From BHER01 sp051652245 (GTDB taxonomy: Bacteria > Bacillota_I > Bacilli_A > Culicoidibacterales > Culicoidibacteraceae): DNA of 64,000 bases. Both the position numbers and the translations under genes were made by a program. Position 1 is the stretch's first letter; every line of letters begins with the position of its first letter. The stretch is from assembly GCA_051652245.1 (NCBI GenBank), contig JBOFTV010000075.1, positions 1 to 64,000 of the forward strand, read 5' to 3'. The notes under the pieces are model-generated. The model ran no database searches, was not told the origin of the DNA, and saw only the letters and a program-made list of their open reading frames with translations. Positions 7,354-16,362 of the stretch are shown here, piece after piece.

Positions 7354-9792
7354 ATGTTGATTTCAAGAAAAATATTAGATGTTTTAGCGGGTATTGAAGG
7401 TGTCACAAATGAGGACTTAGATCATCAATTATCATGCTATGGTGGTTTGGAAGTCGAGGGGATTACGCCGGTAATTCCACCTAATAATTATGTTGTTGGT
7501 GAAGTTATTTCAGCAGAAAAGCATCCCGATGCCGATAAGTTACAAGTGTGTAATGTTTTAATTGGACCACAAACATTGCAAATTGTTTGTGGTGCACCTA
7601 ATGTTGCACCGGGTAAGTTTGTCATTGTTGCAGTGGTTGGAACGATTTTACCAGGAGGAATGGAAATTCAAAGTCGTGATGTTCGTGGTATTACGTCAAC
7701 AGGAATGCTGTGCTCGTTGCAAGAAATTGGCTTAGAAGAAAAGTTTGTTGATAGTCGTTACAAAGAGGGGATTTATTTATTTGAAGATGGGGCTGTTGAA
7801 GCCGGAATGTGTGCGATTACAGCCTTAGGTTGGGAAAAAGACGTATTTGATTTGAGTATTACGCCAAATCGAGCAGACTGTTTAAGTTATCGTGGGGTTG
7901 CTAATGAAGTAGCAGCTTTGTTTAACAATAAGACAGATAATTCATTGTTTAACAGGCCAATAATTAAAGGTACTTTCGAAGGCAGAGAAGTGATTAGCGA
8001 GATTGCAATAGATTGTCAAGAAGTGCATAGTTACACAATTAGAATATTTAAAGATCTTAAGATTATGCCCGCACCATTGTGGATGCAGAGTTTCTTAATT
8101 GCAACGGGCGTTCGACCAATTAACAATGTAGTTGATATTACAAATTACGTGATGCTCTTTTTAGGTTTACCACTACATGCTTTTGATGCCAATAAGTTAG
8201 CTGATGACAAAATGGTTGTTAGATTTGCTAAACCTAGTGAGCAAATTATAACACTTGATGGTAAAAAACGTGAGTTATCAGCGGAAGATATCGTAATAGC
8301 AACAAGAACAACGCCAATTGCTATTGCTGGAATAATGGGAGGGGCATCGACACAAGTTGATGACCAAACAACGAGTATTATTCTTGAGGCAGCTATTTTT
8401 AATGCTAGTCATATTCGTAAAACGGCAACTAGGTGTAATTTAAGAAGTGATGCAAGCGCAAGATTTGAAAAAGGTGTTGATTTATTATTACCAGAAATGG
8501 CGTTAAATATGGCCACAGAGTTATTAATTAAGTATGCATCCGCTACCGCTTCGATGCAAACGATGATTGCTAAAGAGGTTGTCTATGAGCCAAAAACAAT
8601 TATGTTTACGCATGATCAACTTGTCAATAAAATTGGTGTTGATTTGACAACAGATGAAGTGGTAACAATTTTAGGACGCCTTAATTTTACGATTAACCAA
8701 GCGGGTGAAAACTATGAGGTAATTGGTCCATCATATAGAATTGATCTTCATATTTTTGAAGATGTTGCTGAAGAAGTAGCACGTTTATATGGATTTGATA
8801 ATATTCCTAATAAATTACCATTAGATGTGGGAAGACCTGTATTTGTTACAGCAAAAAGAGTCATCGTTGATAAAATGCATCAAAAATTACAGGGGCAGGG
8901 GCTACAAGAGATTTTATCTTATACACTGGCTTCAAAAACGCGAGCAACTCTAGGAACATACAAAAATAAATTAGAGCCACTTGAAATTCTATATCCGTTG
9001 AATAATGAGCGTACAACATTAAAAGTAACAACGTATCAGTCGATAATTGATGTACTTCAGTATCATCGTAACCGTTTTTTTTCTGGAAGTAGATTTTATG
9101 AAATCACGGATTTATATGGGGCTTTGCAGTCTAAAACGGTTTTAGCTTTTGGGGCATATGGTGTGATTGAGGATTTACCATTACATGATGTGAAAATCAC
9201 TGTGGATTATTTTAGTTTGAAAGGTATTGTTGAGCAAATCACGGCTGATGTTGCCACGATGATTTCTTATCAAAAGACAGAACATCCATTATTCCATCCT
9301 AATTTGGCAGCAGATGTTTATTTTGGTTCATGTTATTTAGGTACATTTGGTAAAATTCATCCAATACGGGCTAAAGCGTTAGATGTTTCTGAAGATTTCT
9401 ACTTGGGCGAAGTATCGTTGGCTGAGATTATTACGAGCCTAACAGAGACAAATAAGCATAAAACAGCATATGAACAAATTAGTAAATTGCCAACAATTGA
9501 ACGCGATTTGGCCTTTGTAATTGAAAGAAGTATCCCAGCACAAACATTAGTTACTAGTATTACGGAAGTTGCTGGTCCAGATTGTCAGGAGGTTATCATT
9601 TTTGATGTGTATGAGGGGAAAAACATTGAGCAGACGGAAAAATCAATTTCAATAAAATTTAGGTTTAATAATCGTAATAAGACGTTGACCAATGAGGCAG
9701 TTGATAAAATGGTTATGGAAATTTTAGTCCATGTGCGTCAAACGTGTGGAGCAATTGTTCGGGGCATAAAATACGAGAACGAAGAAGGATAG
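7354..9792 (+). CDS. pheT: Phenylalanine-tRNA ligase beta subunit
   Basis: 812 residues, normal length. Domains in order: an EMAP/tRNA-binding OB fold (about 40-150, with VVGEV and HPDADKL-VC), B3/B4 with the editing site (about 210-390), B5 (about 410-480, ending GP-YR-D-----D--EE), the catalytic-like core, and a C-terminal FDX-ACB anticodon-binding domain (about 715-810, beginning near KLPTIERDLAFV). The start MLISRKIL matches the family N-terminus. There is no Shine-Dalgarno within 20 bases of the ATG; the bases directly upstream are the 3' end of the intron relic. Translation may therefore be weak or depend on coupling or RNA structure. Confidence 0.97.
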   Translation: MLISRKILDVLAGIEGVTNEDLDHQLSCYGGLEVEGITPVIPPNNYVVGEVISAEKHPDADKLQVCNVLIGPQTLQIVCGAPNVAPGKFVIVAVVGTILPGGMEIQSRDVRGITSTGMLCSLQEIGLEEKFVDSRYKEGIYLFEDGAVEAGMCAITALGWEKDVFDLSITPNRADCLSYRGVANEVAALFNNKTDNSLFNRPIIKGTFEGREVISEIAIDCQEVHSYTIRIFKDLKIMPAPLWMQSFLIATGVRPINNVVDITNYVMLFLGLPLHAFDANKLADDKMVVRFAKPSEQIITLDGKKRELSAEDIVIATRTTPIAIAGIMGGASTQVDDQTTSIILEAAIFNASHIRKTATRCNLRSDASARFEKGVDLLLPEMALNMATELLIKYASATASMQTMIAKEVVYEPKTIMFTHDQLVNKIGVDLTTDEVVTILGRLNFTINQAGENYEVIGPSYRIDLHIFEDVAEEVARLYGFDNIPNKLPLDVGRPVFVTAKRVIVDKMHQKLQGQGLQEILSYTLASKTRATLGTYKNKLEPLEILYPLNNERTTLKVTTYQSIIDVLQYHRNRFFSGSRFYEITDLYGALQSKTVLAFGAYGVIEDLPLHDVKITVDYFSLKGIVEQITADVATMISYQKTEHPLFHPNLAADVYFGSCYLGTFGKIHPIRAKALDVSEDFYLGEVSLAEIITSLTETNKHKTAYEQISKLPTIERDLAFVIERSIPAQTLVTSITEVAGPDCQEVIIFDVYEGKNIEQTEKSISIKFRFNNRNKTLTNEAVDKMVMEILVHVRQTCGAIVRGIKYENEEG

Positions 9793-9797
9793 ATATG

Positions 9798-9806
9798 TGG
9801 TATAAT
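9798..9806 (+). promoter_or_regulatory. Extended -10 promoter before pdp
   Basis: TGGTATAAT (9798-9806) is a perfect TGn-TATAAT extended -10 located 54 bases before the pdp start. No good -35 is visible. Confidence 0.55.
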
Positions 9807-9859
9807 GGTGTCATAATTGCCTATTGATAGATAGGTTAGAAGAAAAGAGTGTGTGTTAA

Positions 9860-11146
9860 ATGAGATTTGTTGATTTAATTGTAAAAAAAAGAGATGGTAT
9901 TGCTTTAACAAAAGAGGAGATTACTTTTTTTATTAGGTCATATACGGCTGGAGATATTCCTGATTATCAGGTGAGCAGCTTATTGATGGCAATTTATTTT
10001 AAGGGCATGACAACACAAGAAATTTCTGATTTGACAATGGAGATGGCTTATTCGGGAGATGTCTTAGATTTAGCTGAAATCCTTGGAAAGAAAGCCGATA
10101 AGCATTCAACAGGAGGCGTTGGCGACAAAACGTCTTTAGTACTTGCCCCCCTTGTTGCAGCAGTTGGCACAAAAGTTGCTAAGATGAGTGGACGTGGATT
10201 AGGTCATACGGGTGGAACAATTGATAAATTAGAGTCATTTACAGGCTTTAATACGGAAATTACACAACGTCAGTTTATTGATCAGGTTAATAGTGTAGGT
10301 GTGGCAATTATTGGTCAAACGGGTAATTTAACACCCGCGGATAAAAAATTGTACGCTTTGCGTGATGTTACCGCAACAGTTAACTCTATTCCGCTAATTG
10401 CTAGCTCAATTATGTCTAAGAAGATTGCAGCGGGGAGTGATATTATTTGTTTAGATGTTAAAGTTGGTGATGGTGCCTTTATGAAAAATTTAGATGATGG
10501 TATTAAGCTTGCAAAGACAATGGTTGACATTGGAAAGACCTTGGGGCGGACAACACTTGCCTTTTTAACAAATATGGATGAGCCGCTCGGGTATAAGATT
10601 GGGAATGTTTTGGAAATTGAAGAAGTAAAGGAAACACTCGTTGGAAAAGGTCCTGCTGATTTAACAGAAATATGTTTAGAAATTGGTAGTTATATGGTTT
10701 TGCACTCTGGTGTAACAAAGACATTGATCGAAGCAAGAGTACTTTTGCAGAAAGCCTTAGAAGATGGTTCGGCATTAGCTAAGTTTAACCAATTTATTAG
10801 TGCACAATGTGGAAATCCGGAGCAGGTATTTGAAGAGGCTTTGCATAAAATACCAGTCTACCCACATGCTGGTGGGTTTGTTTCACATATTAAGGCGGAA
10901 GAAATTGGGATAGCAGCAATGGTACTTGGAGCTGGAAGAGAAACAAAAGAAGATGTAATTGACCACGCAGTCGGTTTGGAATTGTGTGCGAAAGTTGGTG
11001 ACTTTGTGCACGTGGACAAGCCAATTGCTTATATTTATAGCAATGGAAAAGGAGAAAAAAGAGCACAGCAGTACGTTATTGATGCTTACATCCTGTCTAA
11101 AACACAAGTTGATCCATCGACATTGATTTATAAAATTATTGACTAA
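9860..11146 (+). CDS. pdp: Pyrimidine-nucleoside phosphorylase
   Basis: 428 residues of the thymidine/pyrimidine phosphorylase family. It reversibly converts uridine, thymidine and deoxyuridine with phosphate to base plus (deoxy)ribose-1-phosphate. The visible motifs are the N-terminal helical domain with a DLI-KKRDG start, KADKHSTGGVGDK (about residues 79-91, phosphate site), SGRGLGHTGGT-DKLE (about 111-126), the KIAAGSD segment near 190, and a C-terminal barrel-sandwich domain. Length fits Pdp/DeoA. It has its own promoter and is followed by scpA, with no functional link to it. Confidence 0.94.
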   Translation: MRFVDLIVKKRDGIALTKEEITFFIRSYTAGDIPDYQVSSLLMAIYFKGMTTQEISDLTMEMAYSGDVLDLAEILGKKADKHSTGGVGDKTSLVLAPLVAAVGTKVAKMSGRGLGHTGGTIDKLESFTGFNTEITQRQFIDQVNSVGVAIIGQTGNLTPADKKLYALRDVTATVNSIPLIASSIMSKKIAAGSDIICLDVKVGDGAFMKNLDDGIKLAKTMVDIGKTLGRTTLAFLTNMDEPLGYKIGNVLEIEEVKETLVGKGPADLTEICLEIGSYMVLHSGVTKTLIEARVLLQKALEDGSALAKFNQFISAQCGNPEQVFEEALHKIPVYPHAGGFVSHIKAEEIGIAAMVLGAGRETKEDVIDHAVGLELCAKVGDFVHVDKPIAYIYSNGKGEKRAQQYVIDAYILSKTQVDPSTLIYKIID

Positions 11147-11175
11147 AAGAAAATAAGAAGTGGGTGGGAAAACAA

Positions 11176-11931
11176 ATGGCAGCAGAGAAAACAGCAGATT
11201 ACATTGTGCAATTAGAGCAATTTGAAGGTCCAATGGATGTGTTATTACATTTAGTTCAAAAAGCAAAAGTTAATATTATGGACATATCAATTGCAGATAT
11301 TACAGAACAATACATTGCTTATATTGAGTCATTAAGAAAATTAAATTTGGAAGTAGCGGCGGATTATTTATTGATGTCAGCGCGCCTAATTGAAATTAAA
11401 AGTCGAATGTTATTGCCCCGGTTACAAGAAGAAGAAGGCATGGAAGTTGATCCAAAGCAAGAATTGATTGAAAGACTTTTGGAATACAAAAAATATAAAG
11501 ATATTGTTTCAACATTTAGAGAATTTGAATTTGAGCGTAAGCAAGTATATTCAAAGAGCTTTAGTGATATTAGTGACTGGATTCAAGATGAAACAGTCCT
11601 TAATACGGAAAATAAGAAGGATGTATATCAGCTGGTTAAAGTTTTTGAAAAGATGTTAACAAGGCAGACGCTGGTAAGCCATCAAAGTGCAACAATGAAG
11701 CGGCAAGAAATTACAATTGAAGAGCAAATTGAACATATTGAGCAGCGTTTAATTAACGAGAGAGTTGTAAAGTTAACGTCTATTGTTGAAAATAAAGAGA
11801 CGTCTTATATTGTAACAACGTTTTTAGCCTTACTTCAATTAGCAAGAATTCAAAAAATTTCAGTGACACAGGATGAAAATTTTTCCGATATATTATTAGA
11901 ATTAATGGATGAAGCATCGATGTATAAGTAG
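11176..11931 (+). CDS. scpA: Segregation and condensation protein A (kleisin)
   Basis: A 251-residue kleisin of the Smc-ScpAB complex, which compacts and segregates the nucleoid. The N-terminal domain has FEGPMDVLLHLV (about residues 15-26) and an AADYLLMSARLIEIKSRMLLP helix that contacts the Smc neck. A charged linker follows, and a C-terminal winged helix contacts the Smc head. The ATG at 11176 has GGTGGG 7 bases upstream. An in-frame GTG at 11164 would add four residues but has a poorer ribosome site. scpB lies 118 bases downstream. Confidence 0.93.
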   Translation: MAAEKTADYIVQLEQFEGPMDVLLHLVQKAKVNIMDISIADITEQYIAYIESLRKLNLEVAADYLLMSARLIEIKSRMLLPRLQEEEGMEVDPKQELIERLLEYKKYKDIVSTFREFEFERKQVYSKSFSDISDWIQDETVLNTENKKDVYQLVKVFEKMLTRQTLVSHQSATMKRQEITIEEQIEHIEQRLINERVVKLTSIVENKETSYIVTTFLALLQLARIQKISVTQDENFSDILLELMDEASMYK

Positions 11932-11985
11932 GACAGAAAAGCTATTTGATAAAATGGGGCCTTAGGGTGGTGGGGCTTTTTTTTC

Positions 11986-12014
11986 TTTATATTGTAAGAG
12001 ATTTATGATATAAT
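11986..12014 (+). promoter_or_regulatory. scpB promoter with extended -10
   Basis: TGATATAAT (12006-12014) is an extended -10. A weak -35 TTTATA (11986-11991) sits at 17 bp. This suggests scpB has a start site separate from scpA. Confidence 0.6.
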
Positions 12015-12049
12015 TGCACAATAGCTTAAATAAAAAGGAGGCCAATTTA

Positions 12050-12652
12050 GTGGTGGAAATTAAACGAATTACAGCATTAGAAGGACTTTTATTTCTTGTT
12101 GGTGATGATGGTATCGAAAAAGAGCAGTTATTGGATATATTTGAGGGGGAAATTGCTTTATTAGAACAAACAATTGCTGAACTAACAGCGGTGTATAAGA
12201 AGAATCCTGATTCAGCTCTCCAATTACGGAAGTTTGGAACGAAATATAAATTAACAACTAAAAGCGAGCACACAGCATTGTACGAAAATTATTTTAGTAC
12301 TATTTCGGTGCAGCAGCTATCAAATGCAGCGCTAGAAGTGCTGGCAATTATTGCTTATAATCAGCCAATTACACGCGCTAAAATTGAGGATGTTAGGGGG
12401 GTTAACTCGGATAGTGTTTTACGTAAACTCCAGATGTTTAATCTAATTGAAGAAGTTGGTCGTGATGAAGGACCAGGAATGCCGATACTATTTGGTGTGA
12501 GTGGGCATTTCTTAGATTATTTTGGTTTAATTTCATTAGAAGAATTACCAACATTAAAAATGACAACAATTGAGGAAATTAGAGAAGATGTTGATATCTT
12601 CATGACAAAATATCAAGAGCAAAGCGAACAAAAACTGGAAGATGAAGATTAA
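12050..12652 (+). CDS. scpB: Segregation and condensation protein B
   Basis: 200 residues forming two winged-helix domains. ScpB dimers bind the ScpA linker and regulate the Smc ATPase. Family features include the EGLLFLVG-DGI start, a central ALEVLAIIAYNQPITRAKIEDVRG segment (split about residues 100-123) and the RGDE/GRDEGPGMP loop with F--YFGL near the end. The start is GTG at 12050 with AGGAGG 8 bases upstream. A TTG at 12014 is in frame but falls inside the -10 box, so it is rejected. uvrC follows 26 bases later. Confidence 0.93.
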   Translation: MVEIKRITALEGLLFLVGDDGIEKEQLLDIFEGEIALLEQTIAELTAVYKKNPDSALQLRKFGTKYKLTTKSEHTALYENYFSTISVQQLSNAALEVLAIIAYNQPITRAKIEDVRGVNSDSVLRKLQMFNLIEEVGRDEGPGMPILFGVSGHFLDYFGLISLEELPTLKMTTIEEIREDVDIFMTKYQEQSEQKLEDED

Positions 12653-12678
12653 TATTAAGGAAACGAGAGAAAAATAGT

Positions 12679-14466
12679 ATGCATCCACAAATTGTCAAAG
12701 ATAAAATAAGCATATTACCTGATAATCCTGGTTGCTATTTAATGAAAAATAAGCTGGGACAAATTATTTATGTCGGAAAAGCGAAAGTCCTAAAAAAGCG
12801 AGTAAAATCTTATTTTATTGGAGCACACCAAGGGAAAGTTCAGCGGATGATTGATGACATTTGTGATTTTGAATTAATTATAACTAAAAATGAAGCAGAA
12901 GCTCTTGTGTTAGAAAGCCAATTGATCAAAGCACATCAACCACGTTATAATATTTTACTTAAAGATGACAAATCGTACCCCTATATTGCTATTACGGAAG
13001 AATTGCATCCACGTTTAATTTTAACAAGAGCACCAAAAAAGAAATTCAAAGCCCTGTTTGGACCGTATGTTAGTGCGCAGGAAGCAAAAACCGTATTAGA
13101 AATTCTTAATTATATGTATCCACTAAGAAAATGCGTTAAATTACCTAATAAACTATGTTTATACTATCATATTAAGCAATGCTTAGGCCCATGTGTTTAC
13201 CCCATATCACCTCAAATATATGAAGCAGATATCAAAGCAATTACAAATTTTCTTAAGGGAAACCCACATAAAGTTAAAGTAAGTTTGACAAATAAAATGT
13301 TATCTGCAGCAGAAAAATTAGAATTTGAACAAGCTCAGTCTTACAAGAAAATGCTTGAAACAGTAGAAACAATTTTTGCAAAAAAGGGAACACATCAAAC
13401 AATAAAAGAAGATACTGACGTGATTAGCTACTGCTTCAATGAAGAACTTCTGGCGATGCAAATTTTTCATATTCGCGACGGTTCGGTTGTTGCCCGTGAA
13501 AGTGATGTTTTTGTTTATGATCAGACCGATGTTAGGGATGCGATCGAATCGTATCTATATCAATTTTATCACTCAAAAAGTGTGGTTTTGCCTAGAGCAA
13601 TAATTACTGATGACATAATTACAACAAGTAGTTTAGCAACCGCAATAACAGAAATTAATTTCTATACTCCTCTAAGAGGGACGAAGAAGGATTTATTACT
13701 GTTTGCTTATGATAATGCTAAAAAGGCATTAGAACAAAAGAAGTTACTTGCTCAAAATACGTATAATATTACGCAAGGTGCTGTTGAAAAACTAGGAGAT
13801 ATCTTGAAAATAGCGCCACCGCATACAATTGAAATTATTGATACTGCTAATTTACAGGATACAAATATTGTTAGTGCTGTTGCTGTTTTTGTTAATGGTC
13901 TACCGAATAAACATGCTTATCGAAAATTTAAGATAATATCAACAACAGTGCAAGATGATTATCAATCATTGAGGGAGGTTGTTTATCGGCGGATGCAACG
14001 GAAAATTATGGAGGATAAACCAATGCCCGATTTACTGATTGTTGATGGTGGACTTGGGCATGTTAATGCGGCCAAAGAGGTCTTAGATTCACTTGATTTA
14101 ACGGTGCCATTAATTGGACTAAGTAAAAATAGCAAGCATAGAACGGATGCAATTGTCACAACTACAGGAGCGAAAATTCCACTTAAGACAACAGATGTGG
14201 TGTTTAAATTACTCGGAAAAATGCAAGAAGAGGTGCATCGATTTGTGATTGACTATCACCGAAAAAAACGCATAAAAACAGCGTTTTCTTCCGAATTGAC
14301 AAATATTCCTGGAATTGGCGATGCTAGACGTAATGAGTTACTTGCCCATTTTATTCATGTTGATAAAATAAAAACAGCAACAGTTACAGAATTAGAGCAA
14401 GTACTACCAGCGAATTTAGCCCAAAAAGTATATGGGTATTTTAAGACAAAGGATGATTTTAAATGA
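12679..14466 (+). CDS. uvrC: Excinuclease ABC subunit C
   Basis: 595 residues, normal length. The N-terminal GIY-YIG nuclease (about residues 12-95, GCYLM...IIYVGKAK) makes the 3' incision. A UVR/UvrB-interacting motif lies near 205-240. A catalytic RNase H-like domain (about 370-540, with IEIIDTANLQ and LLIVDGGLGH) makes the 5' incision. Two helix-hairpin-helix motifs (NIPGIGDARR near 540) end the protein. It completes dual incision in nucleotide excision repair with UvrAB. The stop overlaps the murI start by four bases (ATGA). Confidence 0.97.
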   Translation: MHPQIVKDKISILPDNPGCYLMKNKLGQIIYVGKAKVLKKRVKSYFIGAHQGKVQRMIDDICDFELIITKNEAEALVLESQLIKAHQPRYNILLKDDKSYPYIAITEELHPRLILTRAPKKKFKALFGPYVSAQEAKTVLEILNYMYPLRKCVKLPNKLCLYYHIKQCLGPCVYPISPQIYEADIKAITNFLKGNPHKVKVSLTNKMLSAAEKLEFEQAQSYKKMLETVETIFAKKGTHQTIKEDTDVISYCFNEELLAMQIFHIRDGSVVARESDVFVYDQTDVRDAIESYLYQFYHSKSVVLPRAIITDDIITTSSLATAITEINFYTPLRGTKKDLLLFAYDNAKKALEQKKLLAQNTYNITQGAVEKLGDILKIAPPHTIEIIDTANLQDTNIVSAVAVFVNGLPNKHAYRKFKIISTTVQDDYQSLREVVYRRMQRKIMEDKPMPDLLIVDGGLGHVNAAKEVLDSLDLTVPLIGLSKNSKHRTDAIVTTTGAKIPLKTTDVVFKLLGKMQEEVHRFVIDYHRKKRIKTAFSSELTNIPGIGDARRNELLAHFIHVDKIKTATVTELEQVLPANLAQKVYGYFKTKDDFK

Positions 14467-15221
14467 TTGGAATAATTGATTCAGGTGTAGGAGGCTTAAG
14501 TGTCGTTTCTGAATTTATCAGGCAGAATAAGCAAATACCCTTTGTTTATTTAGGTGATAACAAGAACAATCCCTATGGAACAAAAAATAAAGAAGAATTA
14601 CTAGGACTTGCCTTTAAGTTAATTGATTATTTAGTGGGAAATCATAAAATTGATACATTAATTATTGCTTGTAATACCCTTGTATCAGTGGCTTTAGCGG
14701 AAATTACGACGCGCTATCCACAATTGCATATTGAAGATATTTTGACACATGGAGCTATAGCAGCAACGATGAGCTTTAGCAATAATGTTAGCGTAATTGC
14801 TACAAAAATGACGGTTGCAACGAACGCCTATAAAAAGAAAATAACATCATTTTGTCCCGATGTGGTTGTTAGCCAATACGAAGCTCAAAGCTGGGTTCAA
14901 TTAGTTGAAGAAGATCGTGTTGATTTAGCAGAACTTGAGCTGGTGGTTGATAAACTGGATTCAAAAACAGACATGGTTATTTTAGGGTGTACACATTTTC
15001 CTTTTTTGTATTGTGATTTGCGTAAGCTAATTGATCAGAGTATTCAAATAATTGATCCAGCAATTTCTTGTGTACAGCAGCTTGAGTATGGTATCGATTT
15101 GGAGTGGCAGGGGAAAAGCCTATTTTTAACAACTGGTTGTGAGCACAGTTTTAATCAGTTTATCAGTGCTAAAAAAATTGGAAATATGATAACCCCAATT
15201 AGGAAAATAGTTTTGGAGTAA
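14463..15221 (+). CDS. murI: Glutamate racemase
   Basis: 252 residues. Cofactor-independent racemase that makes D-glutamate for peptidoglycan. Both catalytic cysteines are present in their motifs: ACNT (near residue 70) and GCTH (near 177). The N-terminal GIIDSGVGGLSV and the YLGD-KNNPYGTK segment bind substrate. It overlaps uvrC by ATGA and is followed at 13 bases by rdgB. The murI-rdgB-ysnB order is the same as the racE-ysnA-ysnB neighbourhood of Bacillus. Confidence 0.96.
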   Translation: MIGIIDSGVGGLSVVSEFIRQNKQIPFVYLGDNKNNPYGTKNKEELLGLAFKLIDYLVGNHKIDTLIIACNTLVSVALAEITTRYPQLHIEDILTHGAIAATMSFSNNVSVIATKMTVATNAYKKKITSFCPDVVVSQYEAQSWVQLVEEDRVDLAELELVVDKLDSKTDMVILGCTHFPFLYCDLRKLIDQSIQIIDPAISCVQQLEYGIDLEWQGKSLFLTTGCEHSFNQFISAKKIGNMITPIRKIVLE

Positions 15222-15234
15222 GGAGTTTTTTTAA

Positions 15235-15840
15235 ATGAGGAGAAAGATTTGGTTAGCGAGTACAAACGTGCATAAAAAGTACGAATTTGAACAACTATTG
15301 GGACCATTAGGCTTCGATATTCATACACCAGATGAATTGGATAATTATGCCGATGTCGCGGAAACAGGAACAAGTTTTAGCCAGAATGCAAGGTTAAAAG
15401 CAGAAGCTTTGTATGTAAGGACAAAACAGGCGGTGGTTGCCGATGATTCTGGTTTATCAGTGCCTGTTTTAGCGGGTGCACCCGGAATTTTCTCTGCTAG
15501 GTATGCAGGTGATGGAGCTAGTGACCAGCAAAATCGACGGCGTTTATTAAAGCAGATGGAAGGATTGGAACAACGAGAAGCAAGGTTTACTTGTGCACTT
15601 GTTTTTATTGATGATATGGGTGCAAATAATACTTATATTGGTCATTGTGACGGTAATATTTTATTGCGGGAAATGGGTGTTAATGGTTTTGGTTATGATT
15701 CCATTTTTTTTTCAACGGTTTTAAATAAAACGTTGGCTGAGGCTAATGATGATGAGAAAAATCGTGTAAGTCACCGTGGGAAAGCTGTCAGCTTATTGCT
15801 GGAGCACTCATTTTTTGCACCTAAATTAAAAAGGAGATGA
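15235..15840 (+). CDS. rdgB: XTP/dITP pyrophosphatase (HAM1/RdgB family)
   Basis: 201 residues. Hydrolyses non-canonical purine nucleotides (XTP, dITP, ITP) to keep deaminated bases out of DNA. Family motifs: LASTN-HK-EFE (about residues 6-17), ETGTSFSQNARLKA (about 42-55), ADDSGLSV (about 67-74), GAPGIFSARYAGD, GFGYDSIF (about 153-160) and SHRGKA near the end. AAGGAG lies 9 bases before the ATG. It acts together with the dUTPase fusion farther on as dNTP-pool sanitation. Confidence 0.95.
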   Translation: MRRKIWLASTNVHKKYEFEQLLGPLGFDIHTPDELDNYADVAETGTSFSQNARLKAEALYVRTKQAVVADDSGLSVPVLAGAPGIFSARYAGDGASDQQNRRRLLKQMEGLEQREARFTCALVFIDDMGANNTYIGHCDGNILLREMGVNGFGYDSIFFSTVLNKTLAEANDDEKNRVSHRGKAVSLLLEHSFFAPKLKRR

Positions 15841-15846
15841 TTGTTG

Positions 15847-16362
15847 ATGAGGACACTAGTTGTGTATAACACACGAGGAATGGTTGCCCCTTTGGATTTA
15901 TTGCGGAAAAGGCATTTAGAACATTGTGATTTATTTGTTCATTGTGGGAACACAATGGTTGATTATACGAATGAATTTATTGCCGGATATGTTGTTATCC
16001 GTGGAAATGATGATTTTGATCAACATTTTTTACGTGATTATGTGATTGAGGTTGAGGATAAAAGGTTGCTAATTATGAATAATATTGATTTTCGCGGAGA
16101 AGAAGGCTTAACTCGATTATCTGGATTTGTTGAATTTTTAGCGGATAAAATGGATATTGTAATTTGTGCAACACAGCAAGATGGGTCGGCTTTTGTTAAA
16201 AATGGTATCCTATATGTTTGTCCAGGGGATGCAAATGTTCCGCAAATTAATACCTATGCAATTATTGAAACAGAAGAAACGGGAACAAGGGTATCCCATT
16301 TTGATATTGGAACGGGTGAGTTGAAAAAGACTAAATTCTTTGAAGTGGAGGTATCTAAATGA
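15847..16362 (+). CDS. YsnB/YfcE-like phosphoesterase fold protein with lost active site
   Basis: 171 residues. Position after rdgB and overall pattern identify it as the YsnB/YfcE calcineurin-like phosphoesterase. Almost every metal ligand is replaced. The DxHG motif is YNTRG (about residues 7-11). GD is GN (about 33-34). The HGH motif is MNN (near 77). The GHTH motif is ATQQ (near 108-111). Only RGNDD (about 52-56) and the PGDANVP strand remain recognisable. It should therefore fold but not hydrolyse phosphoesters, so a binding or scaffold role is possible. The ATG at 15847 is preferred (AGGAG 10 bases upstream) over two TTG codons just before it. It overlaps the next gene by ATGA. Confidence 0.75.
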   Translation: MRTLVVYNTRGMVAPLDLLRKRHLEHCDLFVHCGNTMVDYTNEFIAGYVVIRGNDDFDQHFLRDYVIEVEDKRLLIMNNIDFRGEEGLTRLSGFVEFLADKMDIVICATQQDGSAFVKNGILYVCPGDANVPQINTYAIIETEETGTRVSHFDIGTGELKKTKFFEVEVSK

